From Candidatus Methylacidiphilales bacterium (lineage in GTDB: Bacteria > Pseudomonadota > Gammaproteobacteria > JASGCS01), in contig JASGCS010000001.1 of assembly GCA_030054035.1 (NCBI GenBank), forward strand, positions 85,515-149,514: a stretch of DNA of 64,000 nucleotides. The letters run 5' to 3'. Positions 55,103 to 64,000 of the stretch are shown here, piece by piece. Under the pieces are notes generated by a model. The model searched no databases, was not told the DNA's origin, and was given only the letters and a program-made list of their open reading frames with translations. The translations under genes and the position numbers were made by a program. Position 1 is the stretch's first letter. Each line of letters begins with the position of its first letter.

Positions 55103-58100
55103 GTGTCTAATAATTTCGTAGTTCTAAAAAGCAACAACCAGTTTGTCTATAAGTCATTTATTTATAATAATTTAATATTTACTTATAGAAAATTATTTTT
55201 AATACATAATTTATTTAGTAATATCAATAACTTAGAGGAAATTCTTAATGCTACTTATAATACTGATTATATGTTTATTAAAGATATTTACTTCCCTCAA
55301 GTTGGCTTTCAAACTCCAGAAGAAACTAAAATTTTAAGAATACTTAGATTTAACCAGGTTGATCTTGCTAATCTGCAATCAGGCTTATTTTTTGAAGATC
55401 AAAACCTTCCAAACGGACTTTTAGATCAAATGTTATGGAAAAAATATAGTAATATCAATGATTTAACAAATAATAATAAAGTTTTTTATAATTCTTATCC
55501 TGGTATTTTTCAACTTATGTTTGACCAGATAAACTCAGAGCATTGTAGGCATCACACATTTAAAAGAAAAAGACTTTATTTGGATAGTTTAAAAAATTCT
55601 TTGTTTGAAACAATTAAAACTTCTTTTAAAAAACAAACCCACAATGATTTGATTTTATCAGCTTATGACGATAACGCTTCCTGTATAAAAGGAGGGCTTT
55701 TTAACATAGTATCTAAGGATTTTGATGGTTTTTACTCATGTAAAAACACATCATTAGATTTAATACTTAAAGTTGAGACACATAATCATCCAACAGCTAT
55801 TGCCCCATATCCAGGCGCAGCTACAGGAGTAGGTGGTGAAATAAGGGATGAATTGGCAATTGGGAGGGGTGGAATTTCAAACTTTGGCATAAGTGCTTAC
55901 ATCACTGCGGATCTAAATATACCAAATTTAACTGAAAAATGGGAAATCAATAACGCCATAAATCTTCAATACCTCCCAAGATCGGTTCAAACACCTCTCT
56001 CAATTATGATACAAGCTCCAATTGGGACTGCTGATTTTGGAAATGAGTTTGGGAGACCATTGTTATCAGGTTTTTTTAGAACAATACAGTCGAGCAGATC
56101 TATGCCAAATAGAGCTGCTTTTAAGCCTCTAATGCTTGCTGGAGGTTGTGGTGTTGTGCATACCTCTAGGATACGTAAAAACAAAGTGCCAGTTGGCGCT
56201 TTGTTGGTTATTATTGGTGGGCCATCTTATAGAATAGGTATGGGCGGCGGTTCTCTATCTTCAAAAAACCAAGGAGAAGTTGACGCTGATCTTGAGTTTT
56301 CCTCAGTGCAGAGAAGTAACCCAGAAATGCAAAGGTTATGTCATGAAGTTGTTCTTCGACTTATTGAGTGCGACACTGGAAATGACGTGATTGTGTATTC
56401 AATACATGATGCTGGAGCTGGTGGTTTATCTTGTGCGATTCCGGAAATGCTTCATGAAAATGAATTAGGTGTTTCTATAGAAATGGAAAAAATACCTTCT
56501 GGTGATACCACATTGTCGGCTGAGGAAATATGGTGTTGTGAGGCGCAAGAAAGATTAGTGTTGGCAATTAATCCAAATCACATTGAAATTTTTGAGAGCA
56601 TCTGCAACAAAGAAACTTGCCCATTCGCCATAATTGGAAGCTTTGATGGCAGTAAAAAACTTAGATTGATCAAAAATAGTAATGAAATATTAAATACAGA
56701 TATTTCATTACTATTTCCGATTGATAATTCTATACATGTGATAAATAATAACGACACCATTGCTCAAAACTACCCAAGCCCAGAGTATGAAATAGAAGAT
56801 TTTGAAAAATCATTGTGCGGACTTCTTAGATTTCCATCTATTGCAAGAAAAAATTTTCTCCTAACTATTGCAGATAGATCGGTGGGTGGAAAGGTTGTTC
56901 AGGATCAGTTTGTTGGGCCGTATCAAGAACCTATAAATGACTGCGCCATTTCAGTAATTGATTTTTATAGTACAAATGCTCAAGCGCTTGCAATGGGTGA
57001 GCGTGCTGAAATTGCAATTACAAATCCTGAAGCTTCTGTTAGACTCGCACTTGCAGAAGCTATTACAAATTTTTCAGGAATCTGGCACCCATCATTATCG
57101 ACTATCACTCTTTCAGCTAATTGGATGGCCGATCGTGAATTGGATCTTGATTTCGTAACACTGTGTAAAGAAGTTGATATTCTCTCAGAATTTGTAAAGG
57201 AATTGGATATGTGTATATCTGTGGGTAAGGATTCATTATCGATGAGAACTAATATGCTCGATAAAAAATTCGTAAACTCTCCACCCTATGTAGTAATAAC
57301 AGCTATGGCTTGCATAGATAATTACAAAAAAATTGTAACACCATTATTGACTATTGACCATACTACTGTACTTTGTCGAATCGATTTTTCCAATCATCGA
57401 AGAATTGGAGGTTCGGCATTTTCTCGTACCGAAAATCTTGCACACTTTCAAACACCTGATCTTACTGACGCTAAATCTCTAATAGCATTTAAGAGCTTTA
57501 TAAACATTCTTATAGAAAATAATGAAATCTATGCTTATCATGATATTAGCGATGGGGGTATGTTAATTTCATTATTAGAAATGGCATTTTCTGCAAGATG
57601 TGGAATAAGTATTGACACAAGTATAGCTTCACTAAAAGGATACAAATTATATAATGAATTGTTCTCTGAAGAACCAGGAGCAATTATTCAAATAAAAAAA
57701 TCACATTTAACTAAATATAAATTACTAGCCGAGAAATACGGGTTATTTTTACATGAAGTTGCCACACTTTATCATAAGCCGTATCTAAATTTGCACTTTA
57801 GTCAAATACCGTTAGCTCAACTTTGGTCTCAATGGAACAAAATTTCTTATCACATACAATCAATTCGAGATGGGGAATCTTTTGCGCAAGACGAAGAGTT
57901 GTTCAATATAAATAGTTTCACAGAATCAAAAAATAAGCTTTCTTGTAAAATTATTAAAAATAAGTTAAATTTTGAAATAAGTAAGAATTTAAAAAATATA
58001 GTTGGGATTTTAAGAGAGGAGGGAACTAATGGGCATATAGAATTAGTGACAGTACTCTCTGAAGCTGGATTCACAGTTAGGGAATTTTCTTTAAATCAAA

Positions 58101-58732
58101 TACTCGCAAACAATGTGGTTTTGCAAGATTTTGGCGCGATATTTTTTCCAGGAGGTTTTACTTATGGAGATGTCCTTGGAGCTGGTCAGGGAGTCGCAAC
58201 ATCAATACTCCATAATCAAATAATCAAGAAAGAATTTTTTGATTATTTTAATAGACCAGACTCAATAACTATTGGTTTTTGCAATGGTTGTCAAATTGGT
58301 ACATTGCTTAAATCAATAATACCCAACTCAGAGGGCTTTGTTACTTTTAAGAAAAATTTATCTGGAAGATTTGAGTCTAGGCTAACAATGTGCCAAGTTC
58401 CTGCTTCACCAAGTTTATTTTTATCACCAATTGCAGGCTCAGAGCTTCCAATAATAGTATCACATGGCGAAGGAAGAGTAGAACAAATTCAGAACAACAC
58501 TAATGTTGCCTTATACTATTCTGACACTAAGTACCCAATTAACCCAAACGGATCTGTAAATGGAATTGCTGGTATTTGCACTTCAGACGGAAGGGTTACT
58601 TTGCTTATGCCACATCCAGAGAGGCTTTTTAAAACATTTCAATATTCATGGTTACCTCCAGAATTTAAATCATTAGAATATGGGCCATGGTTTGAAGTAT
58701 TTTATCAATTAAAGAAAACTTTACAGAGTTAA
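55103..58732 (+). CDS. purL: Phosphoribosylformylglycinamidine synthase, large single-chain form
   Basis: A 1209-residue enzyme of purine synthesis that converts FGAR to FGAM with glutamine. FGAM synthase domains: DQINSEHCRHHTFK, VETHNHPTAIAPYPGAATG, VSIHDAGAGGLSCAIPE-type segment and VGKDSLSMR. C-terminal glutaminase: FFPGGFTYGDVLGAG, nucleophile Cys in GFCNGCQIGT, and MPHPERLF. It is about 80 residues shorter than E. coli PurL (1295), mainly at the N-terminal PurS-like part. The start is GTG. Confidence 0.97.
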   Translation: MSNNFVVLKSNNQFVYKSFIYNNLIFTYRKLFLIHNLFSNINNLEEILNATYNTDYMFIKDIYFPQVGFQTPEETKILRILRFNQVDLANLQSGLFFEDQNLPNGLLDQMLWKKYSNINDLTNNNKVFYNSYPGIFQLMFDQINSEHCRHHTFKRKRLYLDSLKNSLFETIKTSFKKQTHNDLILSAYDDNASCIKGGLFNIVSKDFDGFYSCKNTSLDLILKVETHNHPTAIAPYPGAATGVGGEIRDELAIGRGGISNFGISAYITADLNIPNLTEKWEINNAINLQYLPRSVQTPLSIMIQAPIGTADFGNEFGRPLLSGFFRTIQSSRSMPNRAAFKPLMLAGGCGVVHTSRIRKNKVPVGALLVIIGGPSYRIGMGGGSLSSKNQGEVDADLEFSSVQRSNPEMQRLCHEVVLRLIECDTGNDVIVYSIHDAGAGGLSCAIPEMLHENELGVSIEMEKIPSGDTTLSAEEIWCCEAQERLVLAINPNHIEIFESICNKETCPFAIIGSFDGSKKLRLIKNSNEILNTDISLLFPIDNSIHVINNNDTIAQNYPSPEYEIEDFEKSLCGLLRFPSIARKNFLLTIADRSVGGKVVQDQFVGPYQEPINDCAISVIDFYSTNAQALAMGERAEIAITNPEASVRLALAEAITNFSGIWHPSLSTITLSANWMADRELDLDFVTLCKEVDILSEFVKELDMCISVGKDSLSMRTNMLDKKFVNSPPYVVITAMACIDNYKKIVTPLLTIDHTTVLCRIDFSNHRRIGGSAFSRTENLAHFQTPDLTDAKSLIAFKSFINILIENNEIYAYHDISDGGMLISLLEMAFSARCGISIDTSIASLKGYKLYNELFSEEPGAIIQIKKSHLTKYKLLAEKYGLFLHEVATLYHKPYLNLHFSQIPLAQLWSQWNKISYHIQSIRDGESFAQDEELFNINSFTESKNKLSCKIIKNKLNFEISKNLKNIVGILREEGTNGHIELVTVLSEAGFTVREFSLNQILANNVVLQDFGAIFFPGGFTYGDVLGAGQGVATSILHNQIIKKEFFDYFNRPDSITIGFCNGCQIGTLLKSIIPNSEGFVTFKKNLSGRFESRLTMCQVPASPSLFLSPIAGSELPIIVSHGEGRVEQIQNNTNVALYYSDTKYPINPNGSVNGIAGICTSDGRVTLLMPHPERLFKTFQYSWLPPEFKSLEYGPWFEVFYQLKKTLQS

Positions 58733-58735
58733 TAA

Positions 58736-60391
58736 ATGGATCAGTACGACAGAAGATCATTTATAAAAAATAATATTGGGAATTTGATAGCTTGCTCAAC
58801 CATTTTTTCAGGACTAGCTGGTTGTCAGTCATCAAATAACCCACAACCTATTCAGCTACTATGTTACGCCAATGCTAATGCTTCTCTTTATCCTCAATAC
58901 AGTAGTCAGGAAATCGCTCCCTATTTAATCGAAAAAATAAATCATTGCGGATTAATCAATAACGAGCACACCCTATTCGAAAAAATAAAGTATATCGGAA
59001 AAAGTGGTGGGTATTCGGAATTAATTTCAACTATTGCTAGACTTAAAAATAAACATATTGGACCAACATTGGTAATTGATGGAGGTTCAAGTTGGAGCTC
59101 TGGTGCTCTCATTAATTCTAAACTTCAAAAATTATTAGTTTCGTTAAGCAATTCTGCAATGACAGATTTTATGTCATTAGGTAATGAGTTAACTCTGCCA
59201 AGTCACGAATTAAAAAATTATCTTGAGCTATTCAAGGGAACTGTGGTGGAAAGTAACGTTTCAGTCACTACAAACCCCCTGATTATTCCAAGTAAACATG
59301 ATTTTAAAACTTTAAATTTTATGAGACCGTATAGTATAAAGCGATTTAAAAATATTTCCATTGCGTTTTTGGGTTTAGCAAATTATAAGAAATTCCAAAA
59401 AGTTAATAAAATTCGTCAGAGCCCATTCGATATTACATTTAATAAATCATCGATTCAAGAATTAATTTTTAAATTAAAGAAAGAACGATTAGTAAATTAC
59501 ATTGTTGTGCTTTCGCAAAATAGTTACGAACTAGATGTAGAGTTGCTTAATTCTGTTGAGGGAATAGATATCCTATATTGCTGCAATCATTCTTTTCAAG
59601 ATACCTCATCAATTGCTATTAAAAACTCACTGATGATCTGTTCAAGTAAAAATCTAGAATCAGTTTGGCAGATTTTTATTCCGTCAGACACCAAAGGACC
59701 AATATATGCAAAAACTATTAAGTTATTATCTAAAGAAATCACCCCTGACACTGCCTCTAAAAATTTTATTGCTAAAATGCTTCCTCATACTTTACGTACC
59801 CCAATAGGTCAAACTGATTTATTTTTAGGTAGCTCTACCAACCAAATGAACTCTATTGATTTTTTAATATCGCAATCAATTGCTAATTATTTTTCTGTTG
59901 AGAGTGTGGTTGGTTTATCTGAAAATAGGTCGCCCAGTTTTTTACCCAATGAAAAACTAACGCTTCTTGATATTTCATTAATTTGTGCGAGTCATTTTGG
60001 ATTTGTTTCAAAAACAATAATCACAGGAAAAGAGCTCACACAAATTTTGATGACAATGGTAGAAGAGAATCAAAATACAAATAAATCACTCAATTTTCAA
60101 TACTATTCTATAAAACTATACGGACTTACCGTTACTATCCATCAAGATTATGCTAATAGAATTAAGGCATTACAAATCCAAATTGAAGGAAAAAATATTG
60201 GCTTGTATGAAAAGTACCAAATTGCTTTTTGGGGGGTTGACAATTCTAGGATCTTTTATAACAATTTAAAAATACCTTTATATGATATTGTCGCATCACA
60301 AATTCAAAATAATAATATTAACCGAAATCTATTACCTGCGCTCTCTAGACAAAAATGCAATCCGGTAACTATAACGCAAACAATTATTTAA
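58736..60391 (+). CDS. SoxB-like Tat-exported protein with all metal-ligand motifs replaced
   Basis: A 551-residue relative of SoxB, the di-manganese thiosulfohydrolase of the Sox sulfur-oxidation system. Tat motif DRRSFIK (5-11) and a lipobox LAGC (27-30) suggest export and lipidation. Family landmarks remain: KYIGKSGGYSELISTIARLK, DFMSLGNELTL, VEGID, and YGLTVTIHQDYANRIKAL near the end. By eye alignment the ligand motifs are altered: DxH is N46-A-N48, GGD is GGS118, GHWEFT is LGNELT (148-153), SHN is S-Q261-N, and GGHTH is CCN284-H-S286. It is probably a non-catalytic relative. It lies 3 bases after purL and before glyA. Confidence 0.8.
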   Translation: MDQYDRRSFIKNNIGNLIACSTIFSGLAGCQSSNNPQPIQLLCYANANASLYPQYSSQEIAPYLIEKINHCGLINNEHTLFEKIKYIGKSGGYSELISTIARLKNKHIGPTLVIDGGSSWSSGALINSKLQKLLVSLSNSAMTDFMSLGNELTLPSHELKNYLELFKGTVVESNVSVTTNPLIIPSKHDFKTLNFMRPYSIKRFKNISIAFLGLANYKKFQKVNKIRQSPFDITFNKSSIQELIFKLKKERLVNYIVVLSQNSYELDVELLNSVEGIDILYCCNHSFQDTSSIAIKNSLMICSSKNLESVWQIFIPSDTKGPIYAKTIKLLSKEITPDTASKNFIAKMLPHTLRTPIGQTDLFLGSSTNQMNSIDFLISQSIANYFSVESVVGLSENRSPSFLPNEKLTLLDISLICASHFGFVSKTIITGKELTQILMTMVEENQNTNKSLNFQYYSIKLYGLTVTIHQDYANRIKALQIQIEGKNIGLYEKYQIAFWGVDNSRIFYNNLKIPLYDIVASQIQNNNINRNLLPALSRQKCNPVTITQTII

Positions 60392-60405
60392 TATAAAATA
60401 TAACA

Positions 60406-61659
60406 ATGATTGATAAATATTCCATCGAAAAAGAAGATACAGAAATTTTTAATTTAATAAACAAAGAAGCCAAGAGACAGGAAGAGTACCTTGAGTTAAT
60501 CGCGTCTGAAAACTATACAAGTTTAGCTGTTATGAGCGCACAAGGTAGTTGCTTAACAAATAAATATGCTGAAGGGCTGCCTCAAAAAAGATATTATGGA
60601 GGATGCTCCGTTGTGGATGAGATTGAAATAATCGCCCAAGAAAGAGCAAAAAAACTTTTTAATGCAGATTTTGTAAATGTTCAGCCTCATTCTGGATCAC
60701 AAGCTAATGCAGCCGCTTATTTATCGGTTTTATCAAGCGGAGATACTATTCTTGGTATGAGGCTTAGTGATGGAGGGCATTTGACTCATGGTGCGAAAGT
60801 GAATTTTTCAGGAAAGTTATTTAATTGCATAAGTTATGGCATTGATCCTGAAAGTGAACTCATAGATTATGATGAGATTAAAAATTTAGCTTTGAAATAT
60901 AACCCCAAAGTCATAGTTGCTGGTTATTCGGCGTATTCTAGAATTTTGGATTTTAAGCGCTTTAAAGATATAGCTGATTTAGTTGGAGCTTTGTTGATGG
61001 TTGATATGGCGCATTTTGCTGGATTAGTTGCTGCTGGCGTTCATCCATCTCCTATTCCGTATGCAGATATTGTCACTACAACAACCCATAAAACATTAAG
61101 AGGTCCTAGAGGTGGGTTAATTCTATGTAAAAAAAACCCAGAGCTAGAAAAAAAATTAAACAGTTTAGTATTCCCTGGAATACAAGGAGGTCCTTTAATG
61201 CATGTTATTGCTGCAAAAGCTGTAGCGTTTAAAGAAGCGCTTCAGCCTGAATTTAAAGAATATCAAACTCAAGTTATCTTAAACGCAAAATCGATGTCCG
61301 AACAATTGAAACAACGCGGCTTTCATATTGTTTCTGGAGGCACTGACAATCATTTATTTTTACTTAGCTTAATAAATAGCCACCTTTCTGGAAAAGAAGC
61401 AGAAGAGTTGCTAGAATTGGCACATATCACAACCAATAAAAACACAGTTCCAAATGAAAAACGCTCCGCATTTGTTACTAGCGGTTTAAGAATCGGAACT
61501 CCTGCTATTACAACCAGAGGTTTTAAAGAACAAGAGTCTAAAGAGCTTGCTGATTATATTGCGACAATATTAGAATTCCCAGATAACCCAACAATTCAAA
61601 ATGAAATAAAAAAAAAGGTACAAGAATACTGTTTGAATTTTCCAGTATATCAAAATTAA
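60406..61659 (+). CDS. glyA: Serine hydroxymethyltransferase
   Basis: A 417-residue PLP enzyme that converts serine and tetrahydrofolate to glycine and methylene-tetrahydrofolate. [51 protein letters not shown], and the lysine motif [14 protein letters not shown] are intact. The length equals E. coli GlyA (417). Glycine is an input for purine synthesis, consistent with purL nearby. Confidence 0.98.
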   Translation: MIDKYSIEKEDTEIFNLINKEAKRQEEYLELIASENYTSLAVMSAQGSCLTNKYAEGLPQKRYYGGCSVVDEIEIIAQERAKKLFNADFVNVQPHSGSQANAAAYLSVLSSGDTILGMRLSDGGHLTHGAKVNFSGKLFNCISYGIDPESELIDYDEIKNLALKYNPKVIVAGYSAYSRILDFKRFKDIADLVGALLMVDMAHFAGLVAAGVHPSPIPYADIVTTTTHKTLRGPRGGLILCKKNPELEKKLNSLVFPGIQGGPLMHVIAAKAVAFKEALQPEFKEYQTQVILNAKSMSEQLKQRGFHIVSGGTDNHLFLLSLINSHLSGKEAEELLELAHITTNKNTVPNEKRSAFVTSGLRIGTPAITTRGFKEQESKELADYIATILEFPDNPTIQNEIKKKVQEYCLNFPVYQN

Positions 61660-61662
61660 CAC

Positions 61663-62757
61663 TTGGTCACCAATTATCAAATTGAAGATATAGCATTTAT
61701 GCAGAAAGCAATTTCTGTGGCTTCTAGAGGTATGTATACTACGAAACCTAATCCCAGAGTTGGATGTCTGCTTGTTAAGAATAATGTAATAATATCGTAT
61801 GGTTTCCATGAAAGAAAAGGGCATTTACATGCTGAAAAAATGGCTCTCATCAATGCTTCCGAAACAAAAGACACAACCATGTATTGCACTCTTGAACCTT
61901 GCAATCATTATGGGTTAACTCCTCCTTGCACTAAAGAAATACTTAATAGCAATATCAGTAGGTTGGTAATTGGATCTATTGATCCTACAAGCCACATAAA
62001 TGGAAAAGGAATTAGAGAGATTCAACAAGGAGGTGTGGAGGTGTTAGTTGGTGTTGAGCAGGAAGCTTGCAACGAAATTAATAGAGGTTTTATTAAAAGA
62101 ATTTCTTCAAATCTCCCGTGGGTGATGGCAAAAATCGCAATTAGCCAAGATAATTGTTATTCTTTTATTAATAGTAGTCGTAAGTGGATTAGCTCTCAAC
62201 CATCTAGAAAACATGCGCATCTGCTACGCGCTCGATCATGTGCGGTAGTTACTGGATACAAAACCTTCCTTGGAGATTTACCCAAACTGAATGCTAGAAT
62301 TAACGCACCAACCATTCAGCCACTAATTATAATTTTGGACCCTAAAAAAATTATAAGTGAATCTCACAATTACTTTTCAACAAATAGAGCGTATAGAATT
62401 TTTTGTGGCTCTAGCCAAGTAAGTGAGCGTAAATCAAATACGGTAACATCTTTACCAATCAACGCTAAAGGGCGATTTAATTTAAGAGAGGTTTTACAAG
62501 AATTGGCAAAATTAGAATGCAATGAAGTTTTATTTGAATGTGGCCCTTCATTGATTTCACAACTTATCCAAGAAAATTTACTTGACCAGCTATTTGTTTA
62601 TAGATCAAATGAAAGTATATGTAGTTATAATGGGGTACGTTGTGATGAGCTGATGCAGGTTATGCGCTCATCTCAATTCAAGTTAAAATATTATGAAACT
62701 AAAAATTATATTGGCCCTTCTGACACACTATCAGTCTACCGAGTGAATAATACTTAA
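61663..62757 (+). CDS. ribD: Bifunctional riboflavin biosynthesis deaminase/reductase RibD
   Basis: A 364-residue enzyme. Deaminase domain (about 1-145): KPNPRVGCLLV, zinc ligands HAE and CTLEPCNHYGLTPPC. Reductase domain (about 150-364): LPWVMAKIAISQD, SRKWISSQPSRK, ECGPSLISQLI. The usual LDGRIA of the reductase is QDNCYS, so NADPH-domain details differ. The start is TTG at 61663 or ATG at 61699; TTG gives the more complete N-terminus. It is 3 bases from glyA. Confidence 0.93.
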   Translation: MVTNYQIEDIAFMQKAISVASRGMYTTKPNPRVGCLLVKNNVIISYGFHERKGHLHAEKMALINASETKDTTMYCTLEPCNHYGLTPPCTKEILNSNISRLVIGSIDPTSHINGKGIREIQQGGVEVLVGVEQEACNEINRGFIKRISSNLPWVMAKIAISQDNCYSFINSSRKWISSQPSRKHAHLLRARSCAVVTGYKTFLGDLPKLNARINAPTIQPLIIILDPKKIISESHNYFSTNRAYRIFCGSSQVSERKSNTVTSLPINAKGRFNLREVLQELAKLECNEVLFECGPSLISQLIQENLLDQLFVYRSNESICSYNGVRCDELMQVMRSSQFKLKYYETKNYIGPSDTLSVYRVNNT

Positions 62758-62767
62758 TAATTTTGAT

Positions 62768-63412
62768 ATGTTTACAGGAATAATTCAAACAATTGGGATA
62801 GTGCGAGATTATAATGCTACGATTTCAACTCTTACTGTTGAAATCCCGAACTCAATTAGTAATACACCATTAGAAATTGGTGAAAGTATTTCTATTGATG
62901 GTGTATGTTTAACTATAAAGCACCTTGAAATCAATACAAATTCAACTCTCTGTGAGTTTCAGATTGGCGCACAGACTAAATTAGTTACAGTAATTTCAAG
63001 TTATGTTTCTGAAACATGCGTAAATCTTGAGCGAGCCTCAACCATAAAAACTTTATTTGGTGGCCATATTGTTCAGGGACATGTAGATACTACTGGAACT
63101 ATCACCGGTATCACTAACTCAATTGATTCACCATCAATTGAGTTTAGTTTTAAACCGAATAAAGTAGACATAAGTCCATTTATTGTGGTTAGTGGCTCAA
63201 TTGCAATTCAAGGCATAAGTCTCACTATAATCAGATATTACAATGGAGAGATTGTATGTTCAATTATTCCACATACCTTCAGTTGCACTACTTTGCAATA
63301 TTTAAAGATCGGTTCTCTTGTTAATATCGAAGTTGACTATATAGGCAAGATAATTTTAAAACATGTTAATTTATATTTAGAGAATAAAAAAAATGAACAC
63401 ATTTCGATCTAG
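62768..63412 (+). CDS. ribE: Riboflavin synthase alpha chain
   Basis: A 214-residue enzyme that dismutates two lumazine molecules into riboflavin. It has two similar halves, starting MFTGIIQTIG; SIDGVCLTI and GGHIVQGHVDTTG are intact, and the second half carries VSGSIAIQGISLTI. It overlaps ribB by 20 bases, so ribD-ribE-ribB form one unit. Confidence 0.96.
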   Translation: MFTGIIQTIGIVRDYNATISTLTVEIPNSISNTPLEIGESISIDGVCLTIKHLEINTNSTLCEFQIGAQTKLVTVISSYVSETCVNLERASTIKTLFGGHIVQGHVDTTGTITGITNSIDSPSIEFSFKPNKVDISPFIVVSGSIAIQGISLTIIRYYNGEIVCSIIPHTFSCTTLQYLKIGSLVNIEVDYIGKIILKHVNLYLENKKNEHISI

Positions 63413-64000
63413 TATATCAGAAGCTGTAAATGACCTTATTGACGGGAAAATGATTATTGTTACTGACGATGAGGACAGGGAGAATGAAGGTGATTTAGTC
63501 TTGCTTTCAAATTACGCAACCCCTGAAGCTATAAATTTTATGGCAACCTACGGTCGTGGGCTAATCTGCCTAACCGTAACGAAACATATCTGTAAACAAC
63601 TTCAATTATATCCGATGGTACCTCCATCACAAAATAAAAGTAGCAATTCAACGCAATTTATGGTATCTATCGAAGCAAAAGAAGGGGTGACAACTGGGAT
63701 CTCTGCAAAAGATAGAGCCCATACAATATTGGTTGCGATAGATCCAAAAAGCACTCATGAGGATATAGTAAGTCCTGGCCATATCTTTCCTTTATTAGCT
63801 CAAGATGGAGGTGTTTTAGTTAGAGCTGGTCATACTGAAGCTGGTTTAGATCTTGCAAAACTTGCTAAGGCAGCGTCACATTCAGCCGTTATCTGCGAGA
63901 TATTAAATCCAGATGGTTCTATGGCAAGAAAAAAAGATTTAATTGAATACGCCAAGATCCACTCATTAAAAATGATAAGCATCCAGCAAATAATTGAAAA
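63393..64000 (+). CDS. ribB: 3,4-dihydroxy-2-butanone 4-phosphate synthase, cut by the window end
   Basis: About 202 residues are visible. Acidic loop VTDDEDRENEGDLV, then YGRGLICLTVT, TTGISAKDRAHTI, SPGHIFPLLAQDGGVLVRAGH and CEILNPDGSMAR, all RibB signatures. It makes the four-carbon riboflavin precursor from ribulose 5-phosphate. The ATG lies inside ribE. Whether a GTP cyclohydrolase-type domain is fused at the C-terminus (RibBA) lies beyond the window. Confidence 0.95.
   Translation, partial: MNTFRSSISEAVNDLIDGKMIIVTDDEDRENEGDLVLLSNYATPEAINFMATYGRGLICLTVTKHICKQLQLYPMVPPSQNKSSNSTQFMVSIEAKEGVTTGISAKDRAHTILVAIDPKSTHEDIVSPGHIFPLLAQDGGVLVRAGHTEAGLDLAKLAKAASHSAVICEILNPDGSMARKKDLIEYAKIHSLKMISIQQIIE

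Noticed and set aside
1..64000. Prophage, transposon, CRISPR array or defence island
   Set aside because: I found no transposase, integrase, phage structural gene, direct-repeat array or recognised defence gene on either strand.

Overview
This is a compact, AT-rich proteobacterial chromosome segment (about one third G+C by eye). Almost all genes are housekeeping genes, closely packed and often overlapping. Gene order (rimP-nusA-infB-rbfA-truB; queA-tgt-yajC-secDF; iscUA-hscBA-fdx-iscX-ndk-rlmN-pilF-rodZ-hisS-yfgM-bamB-der; thrS-infC-rpmI-rplT-pheST-ihfA-merR-tRNA-Pro) is that of Gamma- or Betaproteobacteria. The low G+C, the absence of transposases, phage genes or CRISPR arrays, the very short intergenic spaces and several eroded proteins suggest a streamlined or host-associated lineage. 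I cannot name the genus.

Layout. 1-2375: 3' part of an RND efflux pump. 2469-8142: ribosome maturation and translation initiation operon. 8164-13684: succinate dehydrogenase with its assembly factors, then pdxJ and cysM. 13681-17202: a signalling island made of an FHA protein, a GAF/HD-GYP protein and a double cyclic-nucleotide-domain/rhodanese protein. 17274-22630: queuosine synthesis and the SecDF-YajC translocase. 22610-34542: a SuhB-like gene facing a long Isc-to-Der operon. 34593-36941: cytochrome c' and a b-type cytochrome, separated by two unknown exported proteins. 36921-40688: DUF924, an aminotransferase and uvrB. 40725-47965: tRNA-Val, the thrS-to-merR translation operon, tRNA-Pro and tRNA-Arg. 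47975-54808: rsmA, a YbhG/F/S/R-like ABC exporter and a quinone-oxidoreductase-like gene. 55103-64000: purL, a SoxB-like gene, glyA and riboflavin synthesis.

No mobile or anti-phage system is visible. The most unusual feature is a set of proteins that keep their family fold but seem to have lost functional residues. A Tat-exported SoxB homologue (58736-60391) has all its metal-ligand motifs replaced. HscB (24156-24611) has no HPD loop. The SuhB-like protein (22610-23362) has lost an aspartate of its metal site. IHF alpha (47160-47432) has Phe where the DNA-intercalating Pro should be. Threonyl-tRNA synthetase lacks its TGS domain. Other points of interest are infC, which has no AUG/GUG/UUG codon upstream of its conserved N-terminus, several -10 boxes lying so close to start codons that leaderless or near-leaderless mRNAs are predicted, and a merR stop codon inside a tRNA gene. 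All family calls come from reading motifs and gene order; no database search was run.
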